NCBI RefSeq assembly: GCF_004363955.1
Contig: NZ_SNZR01000013.1
Location: forward strand, 682,001 to 746,000
Length of the DNA stretch: 64,000 nucleotides
Source: Enterovirga rhinocerotis
GTDB lineage: Bacteria > Pseudomonadota > Alphaproteobacteria > Rhizobiales > Beijerinckiaceae
Direction of reading: 5' to 3'
Below the pieces are notes generated by a model, which was not told the DNA's origin, ran no database searches, and saw only the letters and a program-made list of their open reading frames with translations. The position numbers and the translations under genes are program-made. Below, one piece after another: positions 8,422 to 17,284 of this stretch (position 1 is the first letter of the stretch; each line of letters opens with the position of its first letter).

Positions 8422-8808
8422 ATGTTGTCCCCACGGCTTCTTTTGTTGAACGGCCTTATGCCTCATCGCTCGACCAGACGTGACGCGATCACCACCAAGG
8501 GTCGTGCGCGGGCGGCTCTGGGTCGGGCCCGAGCCCGGGCGCTGGCCCGGAGCGCTTCCGACGATCGGGTGTCCTCCGTCATGGTGCGTGCCGATGAGAT
8601 CGGCCTCATCGCCATCAAGAATGCTCGCATTTCGGGACGGGTCTCGGTCGACTTGATCAAGCGTGCGAAGGCCAGGACCGGCCTGAACACCGACACGGAA
8701 CTCATCGAATTCGCGCTGGCGAATGTTGCGATCGAAGACGACTTCCTCACCGTATTCGATGCCGTTGCGGGCGCCGTGGATCCAGAACTCGATCTGGATG
8801 CCGGGTGA
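8422..8808 (+). CDS. Putative antitoxin with ribbon-helix-helix-like domain
   Basis: 128 aa from ATG 8422, which has GGAGAG six bases upstream; a second in-frame ATG at 8458 lacks a ribosome-binding site. Residues 25-50 are very basic and Arg/Ala-rich. Residues about 74-108 (GRVSVDLIKRAKARTG, then DTELIEFALANVA) have the strand-helix-helix pattern of RHH DNA-binding antitoxins. The C-terminal 20 residues are acidic and hydrophobic, as expected for a toxin-wrapping tail. The stop overlaps the next start by four bases (GTGA), so translation is coupled. Assignment as antitoxin rests on order, coupling and the PIN partner. Confidence 0.68.
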   Translation: MLSPRLLLLNGLMPHRSTRRDAITTKGRARAALGRARARALARSASDDRVSSVMVRADEIGLIAIKNARISGRVSVDLIKRAKARTGLNTDTELIEFALANVAIEDDFLTVFDAVAGAVDPELDLDAG

Positions 8809-9365
8809 CGGTCGATTTTCAGCGGGTCCGGCGGATCCTGCGGGCAGCCGCCGAACGGCGCCTGGTGCCGCGCGGCGACGATGACCTTCCGTTCATCGCG
8901 GGCGCCGCGGCAGCGGGAGCCTCTCTGCTCCTCGATACGTGCGTGTACATCGACCGAGCTCAAGGGAGGATTCCGCCCATCGTGCGGGATACGATCGCGG
9001 TCAGGACCGTGACGCACAGCTCCGTGGCGCTACAGGAACTGCTCTTCACGGTCGGGCGCCTCGACCCCAACGATCCGCGCAGCGCGACGGCCGTCACGGC
9101 AATCGAGGCGATGGTTCGAGCGATGCCCAGCCATCGCCTTTTCACACCCTCCGTCGACGTACTCGCCGCAGCGTCCGTCTATGCCGGCATCCTCAGCCGG
9201 AGTCAGGGCTATGCGAAGGACGACCGACGGCGAGCGGTCAATGATTGTGCGCTTTTCCTGCAAGCCCACAAGCTCGGTCTCACCGTTCTGACGCGGAACG
9301 TCCGCGACTTCGATCTCCTGCTGCAACTCGTCCCGAACGGGCGCGTCCTTCTCTACAGCGCCTAA
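8805..9365 (+). CDS. PIN-domain toxin (VapC-like ribonuclease)
   Basis: 186 aa from a GTG that overlaps the antitoxin stop. PIN residues are visible: D44 in LLLDTCVYID, E78 in VALQELLF, D147 in VNDCALF and D168/D170 in TRNVRDFDLL, the acidic set that binds Mg2+ in VapC-type RNases. About 40 residues precede the PIN core, unlike the compact 130-140 aa VapC. These toxins cleave tRNA or rRNA and stop translation until held by the antitoxin. The gene ends tail to tail with hemW, the two stops overlapping by four bases, so insertion must have been exact or old. Confidence 0.8.
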   Translation: MTVDFQRVRRILRAAAERRLVPRGDDDLPFIAGAAAAGASLLLDTCVYIDRAQGRIPPIVRDTIAVRTVTHSSVALQELLFTVGRLDPNDPRSATAVTAIEAMVRAMPSHRLFTPSVDVLAAASVYAGILSRSQGYAKDDRRRAVNDCALFLQAHKLGLTVLTRNVRDFDLLLQLVPNGRVLLYSA

Positions 9366-10525
9366 GCGGCGAGGTCCGCCACCACCGAGTCCAGCACCGG
9401 GAAACCGGCCGGCGTCACCGCGATGCGGGAGCCGGCGCGGTGAGCGATCATGCCGTAGCCGAGGAGGTCCTGGATGCGCTCGTGATCGAGCATCCGGCCC
9501 GAGATGGTCCGGTAGCGGGACGGCTCGATCCCCTCGCGCAGGCGCAGGCCCATCAGCAGGAACTCGTCGCCCGCTTCCTCGCGGGTGAGCACGGTCTGTT
9601 CGACGAGGCCGTGGCCGTGGCGTTCGACGCGCGCGAGCCAATCCTCCGGCGAGCGTTCGGTCGCGGTCGCCGTGCGGCCCCTGGCCGACATGATCCGGCC
9701 ATGGGCGCCGGGGCCGACGCCCGCATATTCGCCGTAGCGCCAATAGAGGAGGTTGTGGCGCGATTCCGCGCCCGGGCGGGCGTGGTTCGAGATCTCGTAG
9801 GCCGGCAGGCCGGCGCGGTCGCAGACCTCCTGCGTCACGTCGTAGAGGATCCGCGACAGCTCCGGATCGGGGATCGCGAGCTTGCCGGCGGCATGGAGCC
9901 GCTCGAACCACGTGCCGGGCTCGATGGTGAGCTGGTACAGCGAGAGGTGGTCGGCCGCCTCGCCGATGGCCCGTTCGAGCTCCGCCTTCCAGGCGGCGGG
10001 CGTCTGGTCGGGGCGGGCATAGATCAGGTCGAAGGAATAGCGCGGGAAATGGCGGCGGGCCACGTCGACAGCGGCCAGAGCCTCGGCGACGCTGTGCAGC
10101 CGGCCGAGGCGGCGCAGGTCGCCGTCGTTGAGCGCCTGGATGCCCATCGAGACGCGGTTGACGCCGGCGGCGCGGTAGCCGCGGAAGCGCTCGGCCTCGA
10201 CGGAGGTCGGATTGGCTTCGAGCGTGATCTCGGCCCCGCGGGCGATGGTCCAGCTCGTCGCGATCGCCTCGAGGAGCCCCGCCGTGGTCTGGGGCCGCAT
10301 CAGCGAGGGCGTGCCGCCTCCGAGGAAGATGCTCGTGACGGTGCGGCCGGGCGCCATGTCGCCGGCATGGGCGATCTCCCGCCGGAAGGCGTCGAGATAG
10401 CGCTCCTCGTCGATCCCGCCCGTGCGGACATGCGAGTTGAAGTCGCAATAGGGGCATTTCGACTGGCAGAAGGGCCAGTGAACGTAGACGCCGAAGCCGG
10501 CATCCTGGGTCGGGTGGCGGATCAT
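9362..10525 (-). CDS. hemW: Radical SAM heme chaperone HemW
   Basis: 387 aa. The radical-SAM cluster motif is C20-x3-C24-x2-C27 (HWPFCQSKCPYCDF); Phe follows where true coproporphyrinogen dehydrogenase HemN has another Cys, which is the usual HemW/HemN distinction. FLGGGTPSLM is the SAM-binding GGGTP motif. The N-terminal VYVHWPFC is family-typical. HemW binds heme and delivers it to respiratory enzymes; older annotations call it oxygen-independent coproporphyrinogen III oxidase. The length fits. The start is ATG 10525, close after a promoter-like gap of about 230 bp shared with the divergent TetR gene. Confidence 0.93.
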   Translation of the reverse strand: MIRHPTQDAGFGVYVHWPFCQSKCPYCDFNSHVRTGGIDEERYLDAFRREIAHAGDMAPGRTVTSIFLGGGTPSLMRPQTTAGLLEAIATSWTIARGAEITLEANPTSVEAERFRGYRAAGVNRVSMGIQALNDGDLRRLGRLHSVAEALAAVDVARRHFPRYSFDLIYARPDQTPAAWKAELERAIGEAADHLSLYQLTIEPGTWFERLHAAGKLAIPDPELSRILYDVTQEVCDRAGLPAYEISNHARPGAESRHNLLYWRYGEYAGVGPGAHGRIMSARGRTATATERSPEDWLARVERHGHGLVEQTVLTREEAGDEFLLMGLRLREGIEPSRYRTISGRMLDHERIQDLLGYGMIAHRAGSRIAVTPAGFPVLDSVVADLAA

Positions 10526-10754
10526 TGTGCCGTCCTAGCACAGGGCAAGACAACGGATCGTTACGATCTGTTGTCCAAACTCGTTAACGTTTCGCAACGG
10601 GCCAGGCGGATGCCCGGTTGGCCCTCTGCGAGCGAAGGGCGTGCCGATGCGAGAGGCGGCTGATACGCACCGCCGTCGCGCTCCGGGGCCGAATCACCCC
10701 AGGACTCGACTTCTCTTCACGACACGGTGAAAACGCGCCGACAAGGAGGGCGGA

Positions 10755-11420
10755 TTGAAACGGTGGGGACGGCCAGAGCCGTGGGGGCCCGGCGCAGGCG
10801 CCGATCCGGGCTGCGACCGGCGGGGCTATCACCACGGCAATCTCAAGGAGGCGCTGGTCGACGCGGCGCGCCGCTTCATCGCGGAGCGGGGCATCGGCGG
10901 ATTCACCCTGGCGGATGCCGCGAAGCTCGTCGGGGTGACGCCGGCCGCCCTGTACCGGCATTTCCGGGGGCGGGAAGCGCTCGTCCAGGAGGTCGCCTTC
11001 CGCGGCTTCGATCAGCTCGCCGAACGCCTGGCCCGAGCCTTGTCGGGATCCGGCACCCCGCTCGAGCGCTTCACCCGGATGGGGGAGGCCTATCTCGATT
11101 TCGCGGAGAAGGAGCCGGGCTATTATGCCGCGATGTTCGCGGCGCCGTCCGAGGAGACGGCCGGGGCGGCCCCGCCGGCGCCCTGGGGGCAGCCGCGCAG
11201 CCCGTTCGGCATGCTCGTCGAGTCCCTGGGGAAGGCCTTCCCGGACGGGTTCGGCGCGGTCGATCCGCGCTTCGTCGCGCTGGAGGTCTGGGCATTGGCC
11301 CACGGGCTCGCCACATTGGATGCGGCGCGGATGCTGCCGCGCGGCCCGGGCCTTCCCGGCAAGCACGAGCTCCTGCGGGCGGGCGTGCTCGCGGTGATCC
11401 ACGGGACCGGGCGAAAATAG
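10755..11420 (+). CDS. TetR/AcrR family regulator with WHG-type C-terminal domain
   Basis: 221 aa from TTG 10755, chosen because AAGGAGGG lies four bases upstream. Residues about 23-70 (YHHGNLKEALVDAARRFIAE, then FTLADAAKLVGVTPAALYRHF) are the TetR DNA-binding domain. The C-terminal part with VWALAHGLATL is the WHG ligand-binding domain (TetR_C_33 type). It is a dimeric repressor released by a small ligand. A strong dyad 38 bp downstream of its stop, in front of the DUF2852 gene, is its likely operator. Confidence 0.9.
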   Translation: MKRWGRPEPWGPGAGADPGCDRRGYHHGNLKEALVDAARRFIAERGIGGFTLADAAKLVGVTPAALYRHFRGREALVQEVAFRGFDQLAERLARALSGSGTPLERFTRMGEAYLDFAEKEPGYYAAMFAAPSEETAGAAPPAPWGQPRSPFGMLVESLGKAFPDGFGAVDPRFVALEVWALAHGLATLDAARMLPRGPGLPGKHELLRAGVLAVIHGTGRK

Positions 11421-11458
11421 CCCGATCCGACCTCTTGAAACCGGCCCTCGATCCCCGC

Positions 11459-11483
11459 ATGTTAATGTCGTTGACATTTACAT
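11459..11483. promoter_or_regulatory. 25-bp dyad operator, probable TetR site, overlapping a -35 box
   Basis: The dyad has arms ATGTwAATGTC and GACATTwACAT with a 3-bp centre; 21 of 25 positions obey the symmetry. A TTGACA lies within it (11472-11477). Size and symmetry fit a TetR-family operator and place it so that binding would block transcription of the DUF2852 gene. The regulator gene is immediately upstream. Confidence 0.7.
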
Positions 11484-11505
11484 GTCGGTGCACAGGAGGT
11501 TCATC

Positions 11506-11982
11506 ATGACGACAGCGACCCCCGGCTGGCAGGCCGGCATGACATCCGACCGGACGTCCGAAGGCCGGCGCGCCTGTTCCGGGCCCCGGGGTTCCCGCCG
11601 CGCGCTCGAGATCGTCGGGATCGTGTTCCTGTTCTTCTATTTCTGGCCCGCGGCGGCAGCCTACGTGGCCTGGAAGATCATGGGCTATCCCGGCCTGAAC
11701 GATGCCCGCGAGATCATCTCGCGGCAGGCGGACGACCTGAAGGCCTACCGCTTCTCCGGCACGCCCTTCTCGGGCGGCGGCTTCGGGGGCGGCACCGGCA
11801 ACGCTGCCTTCGACGCCTATCGCCGCGAGGAGATCGAGCGGCTGGAGCGCGAGCGCCGCCGGCTCGACGAGGAGGCGCGGGAGTTCCGCACCTTCGTCGA
11901 GGAGCTGAAGCGCGCGAAGGACCGCGAGGAGTTCGACGCCTACATGGCCAAGCGTCGGAGCAACGGCCCGGTCGACGTCTGA
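11506..11982 (+). CDS. DUF2852 membrane protein
   Basis: 158 aa from ATG 11506, which has AGGAGG six bases upstream; an ATG at 11482 lies inside the operator and is less likely. One strong membrane segment (IVGIVFLFFYFWPAAAAYVAW, about residues 38-58) is followed by a Gly-rich linker (about 88-98) and a long charged coiled-coil region (YRREEIERLERERRRLDEEA and on). This layout matches DUF2852, a family of unknown function widespread in Alphaproteobacteria. Regulation by the neighbouring TetR protein is likely from the dyad that precedes it. Confidence 0.82.
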   Translation: MTTATPGWQAGMTSDRTSEGRRACSGPRGSRRALEIVGIVFLFFYFWPAAAAYVAWKIMGYPGLNDAREIISRQADDLKAYRFSGTPFSGGGFGGGTGNAAFDAYRREEIERLERERRRLDEEAREFRTFVEELKRAKDREEFDAYMAKRRSNGPVDV

Positions 11983-12008
11983 CCGGCGTCGTCCTCGAGG
12001 GATGACAG

Positions 12009-12034
12009 ACGGCGCGGCCTGCGGGCCGCGCCGT
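12009..12034. terminator. Bidirectional hairpin between convergent genes
   Basis: ACGGCGCGGCC, loop TGCG, GGCCGCGCCGT: an 11-bp perfect stem between the stops of the DUF2852 gene and the RTX gene. There is no U-run on either side, so it may end transcription with Rho or protect 3' ends. Confidence 0.7.
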
Positions 12035-12041
12035 TCGCATG

Positions 12042-13523
12042 TCAGAAGACGACGAAGTCGGTCGCCTTCAGGTCGGCCTTGTTGTCGAAGATCGCGATCC
12101 GGATCGCGGCGGCTCCGCCGGGACCGTCGGCATCGTAGGAGAGGATGCCGGTCGATTTCACGTAGGTGAAGTGGGTGCTGAACTCCTCGGCGGAGAGGGC
12201 GCCCCTGTCGAGGGCCGTGAAGATCGCATCGTCCAGCCGGATCTTGTCCTGTCCGGAGACGAAATCCACGATCCGGTCGACATTGGCCGCCGAGACCGCC
12301 TTGTCGAAGACGAAGCTGTCCGCCCCGCCGAAGCCCTGGAGCCGGTCGGCGCCGAGCCCGCCATTGAGGACATTGGCTCCGTTATTGCCCCTGATCGTGT
12401 TCGCGAACTCGTTGCCGGTGAGGTTGATGGCGGTCGTCGCCGTCGCCACGGAGGCCGTCAAGGTCTCGATCTCCTGGCCGGCGGCGAGCTTGTAGGTGAC
12501 GCTGGTCCTGACGGTATCGGTTCCGTTGCCCGCGCTTTCGAAGACGCGGTCGGAGGCGTGATCGACCATATAGGTGTCGTTGCCGGCATAGCCGTACATG
12601 AGATCGCCGCCGCCGCCGCCATTCAGGGTATTGGCGCCGGCATTCCCCTTCAGGGTGTTGGCGAAGCCGTTGCCGGTGAGGCTGATGGCGGTCGTCGCCG
12701 CCGGCACGGACGCCATCAGGGTCTCGACCTCCTGGCCCTCGGCGAGACGGTAGGTCACGCTGGTCCTGACGGTGTCGGCCCCGTTGCCTGCGCTCTCGAA
12801 GACGCGGTCGGCTGCGTTGTCCACGACATAGGTGTCGTTGCCTCCGTAACCGTAGAGGTTGTCCGCGCCGGCCCCGCCGTTGAGCGTGTTGTTCCCGGCA
12901 TTGCCCCTCAGCGTGTTCGCCAGGTCGTTGCCGGTCAGGTTGATCGTCGTCGTCGCGGTGGCGTCGATCGCGGCGAGGACCTCCACGTGCTGGCCTGCTC
13001 CGAGGGTGAAGGTCGTCGAGGCGAAGACGGTGTCGGTGCCCTGGCCCGCCGTCTCGAAGACCCTGTCGCCCGCATTGTCGACGTAATAGGTATCGTTGCC
13101 GGCGAGGCCGTAGAGCTTGTCGGCGCCCGCGAAGCCGGAGATCACGTCGGCCTGCGCCGAGCCCCTGATCGTGTCGTTGCCCGCAAAGACCTCCTCGAGG
13201 ATTTGCTGCGGCGTGGAATTGACCCAGCTGGCCAGCGTCGGAAAGACGCTGATCGAAACGTCCTTCAGCTCGAAGGCTGTCTTGCCGCCGAGATTGCCGA
13301 CGACGCGCGTGATGTTTCCGAAGAAAGGAGTCCCGTTCGGAAGGTAGCTGAACCCTGATCCGTAGACATCGACGAAAGAGCTGACCCCGTTCACCGTGGT
13401 CGAGGCCCTGAAATAAGTGGACGTTCGATTGGCGCCGATGGTTCCATCGGTGATATTGTTGAAATAGTTCAAGAACTCGGGGTCGTTTACATTGAACGCC
13501 GAGCCAGCGATGAAGGTCGCCAT
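12042..13523 (-). CDS. RTX-type calcium-binding protein, probable type I secretion substrate
   Basis: 493 aa. Residues 1-120 form an unrecognised N-terminal domain. Then come RTX nonapeptides (GGxGxDxLx), such as LNGGAGADNLYGYGGND, arranged in three 86-residue units that include a beta-rich stretch (TDTVRTSVTYRLAEGQEVET). The last 90 residues (DRIVDFVSGQDKIRLDD to the end ATDFVVF) resemble the C-terminal uncleaved secretion signal of serralysin-like T1SS substrates. No N-terminal signal peptide is present, as expected. No T1SS ABC/MFP genes are in the window. Calcium binding outside the cell would fold the rolls. No catalytic domain is recognised. Confidence 0.87.
   Translation of the reverse strand: MATFIAGSAFNVNDPEFLNYFNNITDGTIGANRTSTYFRASTTVNGVSSFVDVYGSGFSYLPNGTPFFGNITRVVGNLGGKTAFELKDVSISVFPTLASWVNSTPQQILEEVFAGNDTIRGSAQADVISGFAGADKLYGLAGNDTYYVDNAGDRVFETAGQGTDTVFASTTFTLGAGQHVEVLAAIDATATTTINLTGNDLANTLRGNAGNNTLNGGAGADNLYGYGGNDTYVVDNAADRVFESAGNGADTVRTSVTYRLAEGQEVETLMASVPAATTAISLTGNGFANTLKGNAGANTLNGGGGGDLMYGYAGNDTYMVDHASDRVFESAGNGTDTVRTSVTYKLAAGQEIETLTASVATATTAINLTGNEFANTIRGNNGANVLNGGLGADRLQGFGGADSFVFDKAVSAANVDRIVDFVSGQDKIRLDDAIFTALDRGALSAEEFSTHFTYVKSTGILSYDADGPGGAAAIRIAIFDNKADLKATDFVVF
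12327..13100 (-). repeat. Three 258-bp tandem repeats within the RTX gene
   Basis: Units at 12843-13100, 12585-12842 and 12327-12584, each encoding 86 residues that begin GNDTY(Y/V/M)VD. The second and third are closest to each other. Exact spacing of 258 bp shows intragenic duplication in frame, so the copy number may vary between strains. Confidence 0.85.
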
Positions 13524-13866
13524 TGGTGATGCCCCTGCAAGCGAAACGCCGCGAAGAGCCAGTAAGTTTTCGAATGTTTCAGGGCGATGTCTTTACCGTT
13601 TTCCTGGTCGTCATGTCTTGGTATGTACAGTAAAACGGCTCATCATACTTTCGCTGGGGTGCCCTGCGGCTCGGTCGCAGCGCCGCCGCACAGGTGCGCA
13701 TTCCGCCTCGGTGGAGGGCTCGCGGTCGGTTCGGGCGGTCTCCAAGAGACGGGCCGGCGGTCCCGGCGGGGCGCGGATGGACGGCGATGCGTTGACGGCC
13801 CCCCTCCGCCGGCGGTAACGATCAGCACCAACACGGGGCCCCTGCGGGCCGCCTGAAGGGGCTTTC
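13524..13866. other. Intergenic region between rtx and ispG, no gene supported
   Basis: 343 bp between divergent genes. Bases about 13555-13650 are clearly less GC-rich than the rest and probably hold the promoter of the RTX gene. The remainder is GC-rich. Short open frames exist on both strands, but none has a ribosome-binding site and protein-like composition. GAAGGGG before 13867 is the ispG ribosome-binding site. Confidence 0.5.
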
Positions 13867-15117
13867 ATGTCCGAGATCGCGGGACCCGCGAGACGCCACG
13901 CGACGGTGCCGGTCAAGGTGGGCAACGTCCTCGTCGGGGGCGGCGCGCCGGTCGTCGTCCAGTCGATGACCAACACCGACACGGCGGATATCGATTCGAC
14001 GGTCGCTCAGGTCGCCGCGCTCGCGCGCGCCGGGTCCGAGATCGTACGCATCACGGTGGATCGCGACGAGGCGGCTGCGGCCGTGCCGAAGATCCGCGAG
14101 CGGCTCGACCGCGTCGGGGTCGACGTGCCGCTCGTCGGCGACTTCCACTATATCGGCCACAAGCTGCTCGCGGACCATCCGGCCTGCGCCGAGGCGCTGG
14201 CGAAGTACCGGATCAATCCGGGCAATGTCGGCTTCAAGGACAAGAAGGACCGGCAGTTCTCCGCCATCGTCGAACTGGCGGCGAAGCACGGCAAGGCCGT
14301 CCGCATCGGCGCCAACTGGGGCTCCCTCGACCAGGAGCTCCTCACCCATCTGATGGACGAGAACGCGAAGGCGGCAGCTCCGCTCGACACGCGCGCCATC
14401 ACGCGGGAGGCCATGGTGCAATCGGCCCTGACCTCCGCAGCCCGGGCGGAGGAGATCGGCCTGGCGAAGGACCGCATCATCCTCTCGGCCAAGGTCTCGA
14501 ACGTCCAGGACCTGATCGGGGTCTATCGCGAGGTCGCGCGGCGCTCGGACTATGCCATCCATCTCGGCCTCACCGAGGCGGGGATGGGCTCGAAGGGCAT
14601 CGTCGCCTCGTCGGCGGCGCTCGGCATCCTCCTGCAGCAGGGCATCGGCGACACGATCCGCGTCTCGCTCACGCCCGAGCCGGGGGGCGACCGGACGCTC
14701 GAGGTCAAGGTCGCGCAGGAAATCCTGCAGACGATGGGCTTTCGCGTCTTCGTGCCGCTCGTCGCGGCCTGCCCCGGCTGCGGCCGCACCACGTCGACGG
14801 TGTTCCAGGAACTCGCCCGCGACATCCAGAGCTGGATCCACGTCTCGATGCCGGGCTGGAAACAGACCTATCCGGGCGTCGAGACTCTGAACGTCGCGGT
14901 GATGGGCTGCATCGTCAACGGTCCCGGCGAGTCGAAACATGCCGATATCGGCATCTCGCTCCCCGGCACCGGGGAGAGCCCTGCGGCTCCCGTGTTCATC
15001 GACGGCCGCAAGGCCATGACCCTGCGCGGTCCGGCGATCGCGCAGGAGTTCAAGACTCTCGTCTCCGACTATATCGATCGGCGTTACGGCCAGGGCGCGC
15101 GCGACGCCGCCGAATAA
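13867..15117 (+). CDS. ispG: 4-hydroxy-3-methylbut-2-enyl diphosphate synthase IspG
   Basis: 416 aa. Converts 2-C-methyl-D-erythritol 2,4-cyclodiphosphate to HMBPP in the MEP isoprenoid pathway, using a [4Fe-4S] cluster and reduced flavodoxin or ferredoxin. N-terminal TIM-barrel signatures: [20 protein letters not shown], then [22 protein letters not shown] and [12 protein letters not shown]-terminal cluster ligands: CPGCGRT and [10 protein letters not shown]. The length is that of the bacterial two-domain form. The ATG at 13867 follows GAAGGGG. kup begins 15 bp after the stop, and the two may be co-transcribed. Confidence 0.97.
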   Translation: MSEIAGPARRHATVPVKVGNVLVGGGAPVVVQSMTNTDTADIDSTVAQVAALARAGSEIVRITVDRDEAAAAVPKIRERLDRVGVDVPLVGDFHYIGHKLLADHPACAEALAKYRINPGNVGFKDKKDRQFSAIVELAAKHGKAVRIGANWGSLDQELLTHLMDENAKAAAPLDTRAITREAMVQSALTSAARAEEIGLAKDRIILSAKVSNVQDLIGVYREVARRSDYAIHLGLTEAGMGSKGIVASSAALGILLQQGIGDTIRVSLTPEPGGDRTLEVKVAQEILQTMGFRVFVPLVAACPGCGRTTSTVFQELARDIQSWIHVSMPGWKQTYPGVETLNVAVMGCIVNGPGESKHADIGISLPGTGESPAAPVFIDGRKAMTLRGPAIAQEFKTLVSDYIDRRYGQGARDAAE

Positions 15118-15132
15118 TCCGGCAGGACCCAC

Positions 15133-17259
15133 ATGGTGAGCGACGATCGCGCCTCTCCGGACGGCCCGCGACCCGATGCGGCTGCCTCGGAGCCTGCCAA
15201 GCCCCCTGAGGGGCCGCCTGGGCAGCAGGCGGGAGCGACACCCGTCGAGATCACGACGATCGCATCGCCGGAGAACCCGGCCGACGCTCCGGCCGAGGGC
15301 GACGCCCCGACCCCGCCATCACCGGTGCCACCACCCTTGCCGCCTTCCGTGGTGGCCCCGGAAGTCTCCTCGGTCTCCGCCGAAGCCGGCCCGCAGAGCG
15401 GGCACGGCAAGGCCGGCATCTGGACCCTGACGCTCGGTTCCGTCGGCGTCGTCTACGGCGATATCGGCACGAGCCCGCTCTATGCTTTCCGGGAGGCGCT
15501 GCACACCGCCAAGGAAGACGGCATCATCACCCCCGTCGAGGTCTACGGCGTCGTCTCGCTGATCCTCTGGGCGCTGACGCTCATCGTCACGCTCAAATAC
15601 GTCGCCATCATCGTGCGGCTCGACAATAACGGCGAAGGCGGATCGCTCTCGCTGATGGCGCTCGCGCGCAAGGCGACGGGGGGCAGCTTCGTCATCCTCG
15701 TCCTCGGCGTCCTCGGGGCCGCCCTGTTCTACGGGGACGCGGTCATCACGCCCGCCATCTCGGTGCTGTCGGCGGTCGAGGGGCTGAAGCTCGTCACGCC
15801 CGCCTTCTCGCCCTACGTGGTCTGGATCACGATCGCGATCATCGTGGTGCTGTTCCTCGTCCAGAGCCACGGCACGGCACGGGTCGCGAGCTTCTTCGGG
15901 CCGATCATGGTCCTGTTCTTCCTGACGATCGGGATCGCCGCTCTCCCCCATATCGCGCGCGAGCCGGGCATCTTCCTCGCGCTCAACCCGTATTACGCCG
16001 TGCAATATCTCGCGACGCACGGCCATGCGGCCCTGATCGCGCTCGGCGCGGTGTTCCTCGCGGTGACGGGCGCGGAGGCGCTCTTCGCCGATCTCGGCCA
16101 TTTCGGCCGCCGTCCGATCCAGCGCGCCTGGCTCGGCCTCGTCTTCCCGAGCCTGATGCTGAACTATCTCGGGCAGGGCGCGCTCGTGCTGCACGAGCCC
16201 GACGCCGCGGCGGAGCCGTTCTTCCGCATGGTGCCGGAATGGGGCCTCCTGCCGCTCGTCCTCCTCGCCACCTGCGCCACGGTGGTCGCCGCCCAGGCCA
16301 ACATCACCGGCGCCTTCTCCCTCTCGCGCCAGGCCGTCCAGCTCGGGCTCCTGCCCCGCCTCGAGGTCCGCCATACCTCCGAGGAGCATTCCGGCCAGAT
16401 CTATCTGCCGCAGGTGAACACGCTGATCATGATCGGCGTCATCATCCTCGTCCTCGCCTTCCGCTCGTCGAGCGCGCTCGCCTCGGCCTACGGCGTCGCG
16501 GTGACGGGGACGATGCTGATCACGGGCATGATGGCCTTCATCGTGCTGCGGCACGTCTGGGGCTGGAGCCGTCTGCGGGCGGCGGCGACGATCGTGCCCT
16601 TCCTGCTCCTGGAGCTCTGCTTCCTGTCGGCGAACCTGCTCAAGACCTTCGAAGGCGGCTACGTGCCGCTGGCGCTCGCGGCGGTTCTCGTCCTCGTGAT
16701 GGGAACCTGGGTGAAGGGGACGCGCGTTCTCTTCGAGAAGACGCGCAAGACCGATGTCGAGATGGGCGAACTGGCCGCGATGCTGGAGCGCAGTCCGCCG
16801 CATCGGGTGCGCGGCACGGCGGTGTTCCTGACGAGCGACCCGTCGCGCGCGCCGTCCGCGCTGCTTCACAACCTCAAGCACAACAAGGTCCTGCACGAGC
16901 GCAACATCATCCTCACGGTGCGCTCGATGAACGTGCCGCGGGTGCGGAGCGAGGACCGCCTGACCCTGGAGCAGCTCGGCCAGTCCTTCTGGACGGTCGA
17001 ACTCCGCTTCGGCTACATGGAGCAGCCCGCCATCCCGCGGAGCCTGTCGGGGCTGCGCAAGTTCGGCTTCAAGTTCGACATCATGGCGACATCCTTCTTC
17101 CTGTCCCGCCGCTCGATCAGGCCTGCGCTGCGCTCCTCGATGCCGATCTGGCAGGACAAGCTCTTCATCGCGCTCGCCCGTTCGGCCTCGGACGCCACGG
17201 ACTTCTTCCAGATTCCGACGGGGCGCGTCGTGGAGGTCGGCACGCAGGTGACGCTCTGA
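15133..17259 (+). CDS. kup: Kup-type potassium uptake transporter with Pro-rich N-terminal extension
   Basis: 708 aa. The core begins near residue 95 with [19 protein letters not shown], the family signature, followed by about 12 membrane segments and a cytoplasmic C-terminal domain ending in [12 protein letters not shown]. Kup imports K+ with H+. The first 90 residues are Pro/Ala/Glu-rich and predicted disordered (for example [16 protein letters not shown]), longer than in the 620-630 aa E. coli protein. ATG 15133 is preceded by weak GGCAGGA. Same strand as ispG and mtgA. Confidence 0.94.
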   Translation: MVSDDRASPDGPRPDAAASEPAKPPEGPPGQQAGATPVEITTIASPENPADAPAEGDAPTPPSPVPPPLPPSVVAPEVSSVSAEAGPQSGHGKAGIWTLTLGSVGVVYGDIGTSPLYAFREALHTAKEDGIITPVEVYGVVSLILWALTLIVTLKYVAIIVRLDNNGEGGSLSLMALARKATGGSFVILVLGVLGAALFYGDAVITPAISVLSAVEGLKLVTPAFSPYVVWITIAIIVVLFLVQSHGTARVASFFGPIMVLFFLTIGIAALPHIAREPGIFLALNPYYAVQYLATHGHAALIALGAVFLAVTGAEALFADLGHFGRRPIQRAWLGLVFPSLMLNYLGQGALVLHEPDAAAEPFFRMVPEWGLLPLVLLATCATVVAAQANITGAFSLSRQAVQLGLLPRLEVRHTSEEHSGQIYLPQVNTLIMIGVIILVLAFRSSSALASAYGVAVTGTMLITGMMAFIVLRHVWGWSRLRAAATIVPFLLLELCFLSANLLKTFEGGYVPLALAAVLVLVMGTWVKGTRVLFEKTRKTDVEMGELAAMLERSPPHRVRGTAVFLTSDPSRAPSALLHNLKHNKVLHERNIILTVRSMNVPRVRSEDRLTLEQLGQSFWTVELRFGYMEQPAIPRSLSGLRKFGFKFDIMATSFFLSRRSIRPALRSSMPIWQDKLFIALARSASDATDFFQIPTGRVVEVGTQVTL

Positions 17260-17284
17260 GCGCCGGCCGATCCGGGCAGGCGCG

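Noticed and set aside
12327-13100. Tandem repeats considered as a CRISPR or satellite array
   Set aside because: The units are coding, 258 bp long, in frame and encode RTX motifs; no short repeat-spacer pattern exists here or elsewhere in the window.
13587-13856. 89-codon plus-strand frame before ispG
   Set aside because: No ribosome-binding site, low-complexity Gly/Arg/Pro tail, ends just before the ispG start.
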